From: an uncultured Paracoccus sp.
Lineage (GTDB): Bacteria; Pseudomonadota; Alphaproteobacteria; Rhodobacterales; Rhodobacteraceae
Direction of reading: 5' to 3'
NCBI RefSeq assembly: GCF_946221145.1
Contig: NZ_CAMIOH010000186.1
Location: 1-6,274, forward strand
DNA: 6,274 bases
The notes under the pieces were generated by a model. It searched no databases, was not told the origin of the DNA, and worked only from the letters and a program-made list of their open reading frames with translations. This document shows, piece after piece, positions 1 through 6,241 of the stretch. Both the position numbers and the translations under genes were made by a program. The stretch's first letter is position 1. Each line of letters starts with the position of its first letter.

Positions 1-1089
1 GGCGATGGCGGATTTCCAGCCGATCTCGGCCTGGCGCGCCTCGGACAGGCGGCGGGACCGGGCGGCCTGCAAGGCGCCCTGGTTCAGCACCGGCAGCGAC
101 AGGCCGGGACCAAAGCCCCAGGTCGTCGCGCCGCCCCGGTCCGTGACCGTCCCGGTCATCTGGATCGCGGGCAGCAGATCCGCCGTGGCAACCCCGACCG
201 CCGCCAGCGCCGCCGCGTAATCGGCCTGCGCCACGCGGATGTCGGGGCGCGACCGCAGCAGATCGGCGGGAACGCCGGTGCCCGGACCGGGCGGGGTGCG
301 CAGCGGCGCCGAGCCGCCCCGCATCTGCGCCATCAGCGGCTGGGCCTGAAGGTTCAGCAGCGTGGACAGGCGATAGACCTGGGCGTTGAACTGCGCCTCG
401 TAATTCGGCAGGTCGGCGCGGGCGGTCTGCAACAGCGCCTCGGTCTGGGCCAGGTCGTATTCGGTGGCGATCCCCACCGACAGGCTGTTGCGCGTCACAT
501 CCAGCGTGGCCTCGCGGGCGCTGATCGTGTCCCGGGTCAGCGCCAGGGCCTGCTGATAAAAGCGCGCATCGGCATAGGCGGCGATCACCTCGGCCAGCCA
601 GGCCAGCCGCACGGTCTGGGCATTGGCCTGCGCCGATTGCAGACCGGCCGCGGCGCCTTCGCGGGCGCGGCGGGCGCCGCCGAACAGATCGAACACCAGG
701 CTGGCGGACAGGGTGGCGGTATTGGCCGTCGCGGCAGGGATGCCGTCGCCGCCCGCCCGTTCGCGCCCCGCCACGGTCGATCCGCCGACCTGGCTGGCCA
801 GTACGCCGGTTCCCGCCAGATCGGCCTGGGCCGCGCGGATGCGTTCGTTCGCGGCCATGATGTCCAGGCTCTGGCCCATGCCCTGCCCGATCAGCCGGTT
901 CAGCGTGGCGTCGTTATAGCCCGACCAGAACGCGGTCTGCGCCGGGGTCGCCGCGCCTTCGCCTTCCTGGAAACCGGCCGGGACGGCGGGCGTCGGCAGG
1001 GCATTCGGGTCCGGGCCGACCGCGGCGCAGGCCCCCAGCGCCAGAACCGATCCCAACAGCGCGCGGCGGTGCATTCCCATCGTCGTCAT
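1..1089 (-). CDS. Outer-membrane efflux channel lipoprotein, NodT/OprM (TolC-like) family, 3' end cut by window edge
   Basis: The frame stays open from the ATG at 1089 to base 1: 363 codons with no stop. Family members are usually about 460-490 residues, so roughly 100 C-terminal residues lie outside the window. The product should be the trimeric outer-membrane duct that takes drugs from the RND pump to the exterior. It begins with a lipoprotein signal: two Arg at 8-9, a hydrophobic stretch and lipobox LGAC with Cys21, so the mature protein should be lipid-anchored. Two OEP repeats follow. The first contains FWSGYNDATL (54-63) and VFDLFGG (132-138). The second begins near RSRPDIR (279-285), the family's conserved RRPDIR block, and continues through GVATADLLP to a GPGLSLPVLNQGAL segment. 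The ATG overlaps the pump stop (ATGA) and has a good ribosome site 9 nt upstream. Met4 and Met6 are possible alternative starts, but the site favours 1089. The family call is firm; the transported substrates are unknown. Confidence 0.93.
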   Translation of the reverse strand, partial: MTTMGMHRRALLGSVLALGACAAVGPDPNALPTPAVPAGFQEGEGAATPAQTAFWSGYNDATLNRLIGQGMGQSLDIMAANERIRAAQADLAGTGVLASQVGGSTVAGRERAGGDGIPAATANTATLSASLVFDLFGGARRAREGAAAGLQSAQANAQTVRLAWLAEVIAAYADARFYQQALALTRDTISAREATLDVTRNSLSVGIATEYDLAQTEALLQTARADLPNYEAQFNAQVYRLSTLLNLQAQPLMAQMRGGSAPLRTPPGPGTGVPADLLRSRPDIRVAQADYAAALAAVGVATADLLPAIQMTGTVTDRGGATTWGFGPGLSLPVLNQGALQAARSRRLSEARQAEIGWKSAIA

Positions 1090-4000
1090 GCGGGTTTTCC
1101 CCTTCTTTTCGTGACAAGCTCGACCGCTTTCAGCACGGCCACATAGAAGACCGGCACCAGGAAGATCCCGATCACCGCCGACGAGGCCATCCCGCCCAGC
1201 ACCGAAATGCCGATCGAGTTCTGCGCCCCGGCCCCTGCGCCGGACGCGATCGCCAGCGGCAGCACCCCCAGCATGAAGGCGAAGGTGGTCATCAGGATCG
1301 GGCGCAGGCGCATCTTCGACGCCTCGATCGCGGCCTCCAGCAGGGGGCGGCCCTGCGCCACAAGGGCCTGGGCGAATTCCACGATCAGGATGGCGTTTCG
1401 CGCGGCAAGGCCGATGGTCGTCAGCAGCCCGACCTTGAAATAGACATCGTTCGTCTGGTCAAAGAACAGCGCCGCCGCCAGCGCGCCCAGAAGCCCGACC
1501 GGAACCGTCAGCATCACGGCCAGCGGCACGGACCAGCTTTCATACAGCGCGGCCAGCGCCAGGAACACCACCAGCCCCGACAGCGCGAACAGCAACGGCG
1601 CCTGGTTCCCGGAAAGCCGTTCCTGATAGGACAGGCCGGTCCAGGCGGTGCCATAGCCGCCGGGAATATCGGCCACCATCTCCTCCATCGCGGTCATCGC
1701 GGCGCCGGACGACAGCCCCTGCACCGCCGCGCCCGACAGTTCCAGCGCCCGGGTGCCGCCGTAACGGGCCAGGGCCTGTGGTTCCTGATCCCAGACGCGG
1801 GTGGTGAAGGCGCCGAAATTCACCATGTCGCCGCTGGAATTGCGGGCGAACCAGCGGTCGATATCCTCGGGCTGGGACCGGGCAAAGGCTTCGCCCTGGA
1901 CGATCACCGGGCGCAGTTCGGTGCCCAGCGCAAAGTCGTTCACGTCGCGACCCGAAAAGATCACCGACAGCATCGCATTCACCTCGGCGATCGACAGGCC
2001 GAAGGCGGCGGCCTTCTGCTGGTCGATGTCCAGGCGCAGCGACGTCTGGAACGGCGCCTCGTTGCCGCGCAGGTTGGTGACGCGGCCGTCGGCCTGTGCC
2101 GTGGCGACCAGCTGGTCGGCGGCCCCGGTCAGCGCCTCTTGCCCAAGTCCCGACTGATCGACCAGATACATCGAAAAGCCCGAAGACGCGCCCATGCCGG
2201 GAATCGCCGGCGGTTGCAGGAAATAGGCCTGCCCCGCGCGGTTGTTCATAAAGAAATAGCCGTTGGCCCGCGTCACCAGCGACGCCACGTCCAGACCGGG
2301 CCGATCCTTGTAATCATGCAGCTTGGCAAACAGCATCGCCTGGTTCTGGCCCGCCCCGCTGAAGCTGAAACCCAGGACCGAAAAGGTCGATTCCACCGTG
2401 TCGGCTTCCTGGACGCGCAGGTATTCCTCGACCCTCTCGACCAGGGCCAGGGTCTGGGCGGTGGTCGCTCCGTCGGGGGTCTCGATCATGACCATCATCA
2501 CGCCCTGATCCTCGTCCGGCAGGAAGGATCCGGGCAGGCGGTCATACATCGCATAGGCGCCAAATCCGATTGCGACCAGCACCAGCAGCATCCGGAACGG
2601 ACGGCGCACCAGCCGCGTCACCACGCTGCCATAGCCGTTGGTCGCCCGGTCCAGATTGCGGTTGAACCACCGGGCCGGCGCGATGCCGTCGCCATGCTTG
2701 CGCGGGCGCAGCAGGCTGGCGCACATGGCGGGCGTCAGGATCACCGCGACGGCCAGCGACAGCACCATGGCGGTGATGATCGTCAACGAAAACTGGCGAT
2801 AGATCACCCCGGTCGCGCCCGACATGAAGGCCATCGGCAGGAACACCGCCGACAGCACCAGCACGATGCCCACCAGGGCCGAGGTGATCTCTTCCATGCT
2901 TTTCTGGGTGGCCGCGACGGGATCGAGGCCTTCTTCCTCCATCACCCGTTCGACGTTTTCGACCACGACGATGGCGTCATCGACCAGCAGGCCGATGGCC
3001 AGCACCAGGGCGAACATGGTCAGCGTGTTGATGGAAAAGCCCGCCGCCGCCAGCACCCCGAAGGTGCCCAGCAGCACCACCGGAATGGCGATCACCGGAA
3101 TGATCGTCGCCCGCCAGCTTTGCAGGAAGGCCAGGATCACCAGGAAGACCAGCACCACGGCCTCGGCCAGGGTCTTGTAGACCTGGTTGATCGACTTTTC
3201 GACGAAGGGCGCGGTGTCATAGGGATAGACGACCTGAACGCCCTGGGGCAGCGAGGGCGCGATGCCGTCGATGACCGCGCGCACGGCGTGGGCGGTATCC
3301 ACGGCATTGGCGCCGGTGGCCAGATTGACGCCAAAGCCCGCCGCCGGATAGCCGTTGTATCGCGCCGCGCCGCCATAGGATTCCTGCCCGATCTCGACCC
3401 GCGCGACATCGCCCAGAAAGACGGTCGATCCGTCCGGGTCCACACGCAGCAGGATGCGTTCGAATTCCGCGGCGGAACTGAACTGCGACTGCGCCGACAG
3501 GGTCAGGGTTAGGCGCTGCCCTTCGGCCGAAGGCTCGGCGCCCAGATCGCCCACGGTGACGTTGGTATTCTGTTCGGACACGGCGGCGGTCACGTCGGCG
3601 GGCGTGACCTGATATTGCGCCATTTTCATCGGATCCAGCCAGATGCGCATCGCATAGCCCGACCCGAAGGTGTTGATCGACCCGACGCCGGGGGTCCGCT
3701 TGACCGGATCCTCGATCATCTGCGCCACCAGATCGCCCAGTTCCACCGACGAAAAGCTGCCATCGGTGCTGGTCAGCGCGCCGACCAGCAGGATCGACGA
3801 TGTCGATCGCGACACGTCCACGCCCTGTTGCTGGACGATGGCGGGCAGTTGCGACGTGACCAGTTGCAGCTTGTTCTGGACCTGGACCTGCGCGATGTCG
3901 GGATCGACCGTATCGTCGAAGGTCAGCGAGACCGAGGCCTGTCCCGGCGTCGAATTCGAGGTCATGTAGATCAGCCCGTCGATCCCTGTCATCGCATCCT

Positions 4001-4196
4001 CGATGACCGTGGTGACGGAGTTTTCAACGATCTCGGCCGAGGCGCCGGTATAGACGGCGCTGACGCGCACGGTGGTGGGGGCGATCTGGGGGTATTGTTC
4101 GATCGCCAGCGATTGCAGGCCCAGGGCGCCGACCAGCATGGTCACAAGCGCCAGAACCCATGCGAAGACGGGGCGGTGGATGAAGAAACGTGCCAT
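1086..4196 (-). CDS. RND multidrug efflux pump, inner-membrane proton antiporter (HAE1 family, AcrB/MexB-like)
   Basis: 1036 residues, the usual full length, starting with MARFFIHRPVFAW, the typical AcrB-type N-terminus. This is the trimeric proton/drug antiporter of the tripartite complex. By eye it aligns with E. coli AcrB end to end: TM1 at about 10-28, a large periplasmic loop (to about 338), a TM2-TM6 block (340-495), a second periplasmic loop (about 555-870) and a TM8-TM12 block. Hallmarks include NKLQL (108-112), YPYDTAPFV (324-332), GFSINTLTMF (386-395) and SYQERLSGNQAP in the second loop. The proton-relay pair Asp406-Asp407 (AcrB D407/D408), Arg963 (R971) and Thr970 (T978) are present, but the position of AcrB Lys940 is Arg933. 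Drug-pocket Phe residues match at 177, 605, 610, 612 and 623, while AcrB F136 is Ile135; the switch loop reads GFSFSGAGQN. The start lies 6 nt after the fusion-protein stop with only a weak AGAG upstream, so translation is probably coupled. The specific substrates cannot be read from sequence. Confidence 0.97.
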   Translation of the reverse strand: MARFFIHRPVFAWVLALVTMLVGALGLQSLAIEQYPQIAPTTVRVSAVYTGASAEIVENSVTTVIEDAMTGIDGLIYMTSNSTPGQASVSLTFDDTVDPDIAQVQVQNKLQLVTSQLPAIVQQQGVDVSRSTSSILLVGALTSTDGSFSSVELGDLVAQMIEDPVKRTPGVGSINTFGSGYAMRIWLDPMKMAQYQVTPADVTAAVSEQNTNVTVGDLGAEPSAEGQRLTLTLSAQSQFSSAAEFERILLRVDPDGSTVFLGDVARVEIGQESYGGAARYNGYPAAGFGVNLATGANAVDTAHAVRAVIDGIAPSLPQGVQVVYPYDTAPFVEKSINQVYKTLAEAVVLVFLVILAFLQSWRATIIPVIAIPVVLLGTFGVLAAAGFSINTLTMFALVLAIGLLVDDAIVVVENVERVMEEEGLDPVAATQKSMEEITSALVGIVLVLSAVFLPMAFMSGATGVIYRQFSLTIITAMVLSLAVAVILTPAMCASLLRPRKHGDGIAPARWFNRNLDRATNGYGSVVTRLVRRPFRMLLVLVAIGFGAYAMYDRLPGSFLPDEDQGVMMVMIETPDGATTAQTLALVERVEEYLRVQEADTVESTFSVLGFSFSGAGQNQAMLFAKLHDYKDRPGLDVASLVTRANGYFFMNNRAGQAYFLQPPAIPGMGASSGFSMYLVDQSGLGQEALTGAADQLVATAQADGRVTNLRGNEAPFQTSLRLDIDQQKAAAFGLSIAEVNAMLSVIFSGRDVNDFALGTELRPVIVQGEAFARSQPEDIDRWFARNSSGDMVNFGAFTTRVWDQEPQALARYGGTRALELSGAAVQGLSSGAAMTAMEEMVADIPGGYGTAWTGLSYQERLSGNQAPLLFALSGLVVFLALAALYESWSVPLAVMLTVPVGLLGALAAALFFDQTNDVYFKVGLLTTIGLAARNAILIVEFAQALVAQGRPLLEAAIEASKMRLRPILMTTFAFMLGVLPLAIASGAGAGAQNSIGISVLGGMASSAVIGIFLVPVFYVAVLKAVELVTKRRGKPA
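1099..1105 (-). promoter_or_regulatory. Ribosome binding site of the outer-membrane channel gene
   Basis: On the minus strand GAAGGGG lies inside the last codons of the pump gene and ends 9 nt before the ATG at 1089. It picks this ATG over the in-frame Met4 and Met6 codons. With the ATGA stop/start overlap, it suggests that reinitiation is supported by its own Shine-Dalgarno sequence. Confidence 0.65.
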
Positions 4197-4202
4197 GCGC
4201 GG

Positions 4203-5378
4203 TTACTCTGCCGGGGCGGGTTGGGCGGCATCGGCCGCTGGCTGTTCGCGGACCACGCCGTCATCGTCCAGCGTGACCGTGACGGTCGACACCGTCGCGC
4301 CTTCGGTCAGGGCGGCCCGGTTGTCCACCGCCAGCAGATCGCCAGGCTCCAGCCCCTCGGTCACGATCCAGTGGTTCCGATACGTCCCGTCATCCGTCAG
4401 GTTCACCTGCACGGCCTTGCCGTCGCGGATCACCCAGGCGGACAGCTGTCCGGTCTTGTCGCGGGTCGCGGCGTTCTGGGTGACCAAGAATGCCTCGGTC
4501 GTGCCCAGGTCGATCTGGCCGCGCAGGAACATGCCGGGCAGGATCAGGCGGCGCGGATTGTCAAAGCGGAACCGCGTATCGACCGCCCCGGTCGAGGTCG
4601 AGACGGTGACGCCCGGCGCGACCAGTTCGCCCGTCGCCTCGTAGGTTTCGCCGGTTTCCAGCGTCAGCGTGGCTTGCAGCGTCTCGTTCATGCGCAGCCG
4701 CCCGGCGCTGATGTCCTCGCGCAGCGACAGCAGCCGGGCCGAGGGTTCGTACATGTCCACGTCGATCGGATCCAGGCTGGTGACGGTGGCCAGCACATCG
4801 GCCTGGCCCGGCGTGACCAGATCGCCCACCGACACCGCCGCCACGCTGGCCACCCCGTCGATGGGGCTGGTCACGGTGGTCCAGTCCAGTTCCGCCTGCG
4901 CCAGCGTCAGCGCCGCCTGGGCCGATTGCAGCGCGGCCTGCGCCTGTTCCAGCGTGGCGCGCGATTCATCGACCTGCGCCTGCGTGGTGCCCGATCCCAG
5001 CAGCCGTTCGGTCCGTCCGAACGAGGTTTCCGCCTGCGTCAGCGCCGCACGGGCGGAACTGACCTGGGCCTCGGCACTGGACAGATTCGCGCGATAGGTC
5101 GCGGGGTCGATCTGGAACATCGGCGCGCCGCGTTCCAGGGCGGCGCCTGGCTGATACAGGATCTCGGTCACCAGCCCGCCGACGCGCGGACGGATGGCGG
5201 CCGCCGACTGCGCCACGGCGCGTCCGGGCAAGGTGACGATGCGCGGCACCTGCTGGGGCTGCACCGTCACCACGCCGACCTGCGGCGGCGGCATTTCGGG
5301 TTGCTGGGCCAGGGCCGGCAGGGACGAAAACCAGACGGCGATCAGGGACGCGCAGACCAGCGGACGGAACAGGGGCAT
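4203..5378 (-). CDS. RND efflux periplasmic adaptor (membrane fusion protein, AcrA/MexA family)
   Basis: 391 residues, a normal length (AcrA has 397). It should bridge the inner-membrane pump and the outer-membrane channel in the periplasm. Residues 1-24 look like a Sec signal peptide with a signal peptidase I site after PALA. There is no lipobox: the only nearby Cys, at 9, is too close to the N-terminus. The adaptor is therefore probably not lipidated, unlike AcrA and MexA. Domains in order: first lipoyl half with RPRVGG (64-69) and IDPATYRA (90-97, nearly identical to AcrA); an Ala/Gln-rich coiled-coil hairpin (about 98-165) whose turn is RLLGSGTT (125-132); second lipoyl half with TSPIDG (170-175); a beta-barrel with DPIDVDMYEP and LPGMFLRGQI (280-289); and a membrane-proximal domain with the WIVTEGLEPGD motif (337-347). 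The C-terminus is an Ala/Pro tail. It is the first gene of the operon. GAAGGA lies 9 nt upstream of the ATG and supports this start. Confidence 0.96.
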   Translation of the reverse strand: MPLFRPLVCASLIAVWFSSLPALAQQPEMPPPQVGVVTVQPQQVPRIVTLPGRAVAQSAAAIRPRVGGLVTEILYQPGAALERGAPMFQIDPATYRANLSSAEAQVSSARAALTQAETSFGRTERLLGSGTTQAQVDESRATLEQAQAALQSAQAALTLAQAELDWTTVTSPIDGVASVAAVSVGDLVTPGQADVLATVTSLDPIDVDMYEPSARLLSLREDISAGRLRMNETLQATLTLETGETYEATGELVAPGVTVSTSTGAVDTRFRFDNPRRLILPGMFLRGQIDLGTTEAFLVTQNAATRDKTGQLSAWVIRDGKAVQVNLTDDGTYRNHWIVTEGLEPGDLLAVDNRAALTEGATVSTVTVTLDDDGVVREQPAADAAQPAPAE

Positions 5379-5387
5379 GGGAATCGG

Positions 5388-5393
5388 TCCTTC
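5388..5393 (-). promoter_or_regulatory. Ribosome binding site of the membrane fusion protein gene
   Basis: GAAGGA on the minus strand, 9 nt before the ATG at 5378. It matches the anti-Shine-Dalgarno well and fixes the start that gives an intact signal peptide. Confidence 0.7.
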
Positions 5394-5416
5394 GGGCGGA
5401 GGGGCTTTGCATCGCC

Positions 5417-5445
5417 TTGTTGCATATTAATGCATAGTGTGCAAT
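5417..5445 (+). promoter_or_regulatory. Candidate promoter of the TetR-type repressor gene
   Basis: TTGTTG (5417-5422) and TGCAAT (5440-5445) are 17 bp apart and resemble -35 (three of six) and -10 (four of six) elements. They flank and overlap the inverted repeats, which would make the repressor autoregulated. The match is modest and is offered only as the best plus-strand pair I can see in the gap. Confidence 0.3.
5420..5444. promoter_or_regulatory. Probable operator for the TetR-type repressor: overlapping TGCA inverted repeats
   Basis: This 25-bp stretch begins TTGCA and ends TGCAA, a symmetric outer pair centred on 5432. Two smaller palindromes share its middle TGCA: TGCAT-N4-ATGCA at 5421-5434, and TGCATAGTGTGCA at 5431-5443, which is symmetric apart from one pair. 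A fourth TGCA lies at 5408-5411. The stretch is in the divergent gap between repressor and efflux operon and is clearly AT-rich against the GC-rich surroundings. TetR-family operators are commonly palindromes of about 15-30 bp in exactly this position. Which palindrome is bound, and whether one or two dimers bind, cannot be decided by reading. Confidence 0.6.
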
Positions 5446-5461
5446 GTTTGCTTTATGTGAA
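5434..5461 (-). promoter_or_regulatory. Candidate promoter of the efflux operon
   Basis: On the minus strand TTCACA (5461-5456) matches five of six bases of the -35 consensus. After a 16-bp spacer, CACTAT (5439-5434) matches three of six of the -10 consensus, including the A at position 2 and the final T. Transcription would then begin just inside the AT-rich block, and the -10 would overlap the palindromes, so a bound repressor would block polymerase. This is a by-eye call in an AT-rich segment where other hexamers could also serve. Confidence 0.35.
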
Positions 5462-5481
5462 TTTATTGGGGGGATTGCGCG

Positions 5482-6075
5482 ATGGACGTGAAATCAACGC
5501 TTCGTGATCGCAGGCGGGTCCAGACCTCTCGCGACATCCAGCGGGCGGCACTGACGCTGGCGCTGCGCCACGGCCATGACGGCGTGACGACCGAGGCGAT
5601 CGCGGCAGAGGCCGGGATCAGCCAGCGGACATTCTTCAACTATTTCCTGAACAAGGATGCCGCGATCGTGGGCCATGCGCCCAGCTTCGACGACGAAACC
5701 GTCGCGTGGTTCCGCGCGTCGTCAGGGCCGCTGCTGGGGGATCTGTTGCAGGCGCTGCGGCACCTGCTGTCGGGCAGCGACCTGGACCGGGGCATGTCGC
5801 AACTGATCAACCAGCTGCTGGACAGTTCCCCCGATCTTCTGCCGATCTTTTACGGATCGCTGAAACGCGTGCGCGACCAGATCGCCGATCTGGCCGTGAT
5901 GCGCCTGGGCGAGGATGCCCGCCCCGATGCCGAACTGCTGGCCGAGGCGATCTCGCACGCGGTGGCAGACACATTTCGCATCTGGGCCAATGACGACGCC
6001 ATGTCGCGCGACAGCATCGTGGACATCGCTGCGGCCAAGTTGCAGGTTCTGCGCGGCCTTCTGGCGCAGGGCTGA
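5482..6075 (+). CDS. TetR/AcrR-family transcriptional regulator, probable local repressor of the efflux operon
   Basis: 197 residues, typical of the family. The N-terminus carries the TetR DNA-binding domain at about 15-62: helix 1 from Arg17, helix 2 TTEAIAAEAG (36-45), and recognition helix ISQRTFFNYF (46-55), followed by NKDAAI, the usual end of the domain. The remainder (about 75-197) is predicted to be alpha-helical, as expected of the ligand-binding and dimerisation half. It is divergent in sequence, so I cannot name a ligand subclass. A G-rich ribosome site (GGGGGGA, 5468-5474) lies 7 nt before the ATG. The gene is divergent from the membrane fusion protein gene across a 103-bp gap with palindromes, the classic layout of a repressor controlling both itself and the neighbouring pump. 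Repression rather than activation, and the identity of the inducer, are inferred from the family and the context. Confidence 0.93.
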   Translation: MDVKSTLRDRRRVQTSRDIQRAALTLALRHGHDGVTTEAIAAEAGISQRTFFNYFLNKDAAIVGHAPSFDDETVAWFRASSGPLLGDLLQALRHLLSGSDLDRGMSQLINQLLDSSPDLLPIFYGSLKRVRDQIADLAVMRLGEDARPDAELLAEAISHAVADTFRIWANDDAMSRDSIVDIAAAKLQVLRGLLAQG

Positions 6076-6096
6076 CGGCCCGCGATCAGCCCAGCG
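6065..6096. repeat. Inverted repeat spanning both convergent stop codons, possible bidirectional transcript end
   Basis: GGGCTGA (6069-6075) and TCAGCCC (6086-6092) form a perfect 7-bp inverted repeat around a 10-nt loop. After one A/A mismatch the pairing continues outward for CGC/GCG (6065-6067 with 6094-6096). The left arm holds the TGA stop of the repressor gene and the right arm holds the stop of the minus-strand small gene. There is no T-run on either side, so it is not a canonical intrinsic terminator. It could still act as a 3'-end hairpin, or it may partly reflect that both genes end in a GGC-TGA (Gly-stop) pair. Confidence 0.45.
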
Positions 6097-6229
6097 TCGC
6101 CGCCAGCATCACCAGGATCGACAGATTGGCCAGCACCATCAGCGCAATCGCCGGGACATGGCCATTGTCGGCTGTCCGCGCCTCGTGGCCGGCGCGGCGC
6201 AGGTGCAATTCGGTCTGGATGTCGAACAT
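6086..6229 (-). CDS. Small single-span membrane protein, 47 residues, function unknown
   Basis: The reading frame from ATG at 6229 to TGA at 6088-6086 encodes 47 residues. Residues 1-24 are polar and charged (MFDIQTELHLRRAGHEAR, then TADNGH). Residues about 25-46 are one unbroken hydrophobic stretch (VPAIALMVLANL, then SILVMLAATL), well suited to a single transmembrane helix, and the chain ends LG. A strong GGAG ribosome site (6241-6238) lies 8 nt before the ATG, which is the main reason to believe a gene this short. The excess of positive charge before the span (Arg11, Arg12, Arg18) suggests the N-terminus stays in the cytoplasm. I do not recognise the family. It converges on the TetR gene with 10 nt between stops and is unlikely to share the efflux promoter, so a role in efflux should not be assumed. 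Confidence 0.65.
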   Translation of the reverse strand: MFDIQTELHLRRAGHEARTADNGHVPAIALMVLANLSILVMLAATLG

Positions 6230-6237
6230 GGCGGGGA

Positions 6238-6241
6238 CTCC
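6238..6241 (-). promoter_or_regulatory. Ribosome binding site of the small membrane protein gene
   Basis: GGAG on the minus strand ends 8 nt before the ATG at 6229, an ideal spacing. It is the decisive support for this short gene. Confidence 0.6.

Noticed and set aside
914..1117. Possible frameshift at the start of the channel gene, suggested by a second minus-strand frame of 67 codons
   Set aside because: The channel frame reads without interruption from the ATG at 1089, through lipobox and both OEP repeats, to the window edge. The other frame is simply the out-of-phase reading.
623..1146. Plus-strand open frames of about 98 and 169 codons over the channel gene
   Set aside because: Both lie antisense to the open channel frame, which carries the lipobox and OEP motifs. 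The products are Arg/Ala-rich with no domain.
2139..3512. Plus-strand open frame of 457 codons antisense to the pump gene
   Set aside because: It has the same low-complexity His/Arg/Gln/Gly composition, no ribosome site and no recognisable domain. It is a shadow of the pump gene.
3615..5507. Plus-strand open frame of 630 codons antisense to the adaptor and pump genes
   Set aside because: It is antisense to two unmistakable genes. The product is rich in Arg, His, Gly and Gln with no domain, which is what a GC-rich opposite strand gives when stops are rare. It also runs across the regulatory gap into tetR.
5706..5993. Plus-strand 95-codon frame inside tetR
   Set aside because: It is out of phase with the TetR gene, Arg/Ala-rich and without a ribosome site.
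6069..6092. Canonical Rho-independent terminator between tetR and the small gene
   Set aside because: There is a stem but no T-run on either strand, so it is reported only as an inverted repeat.
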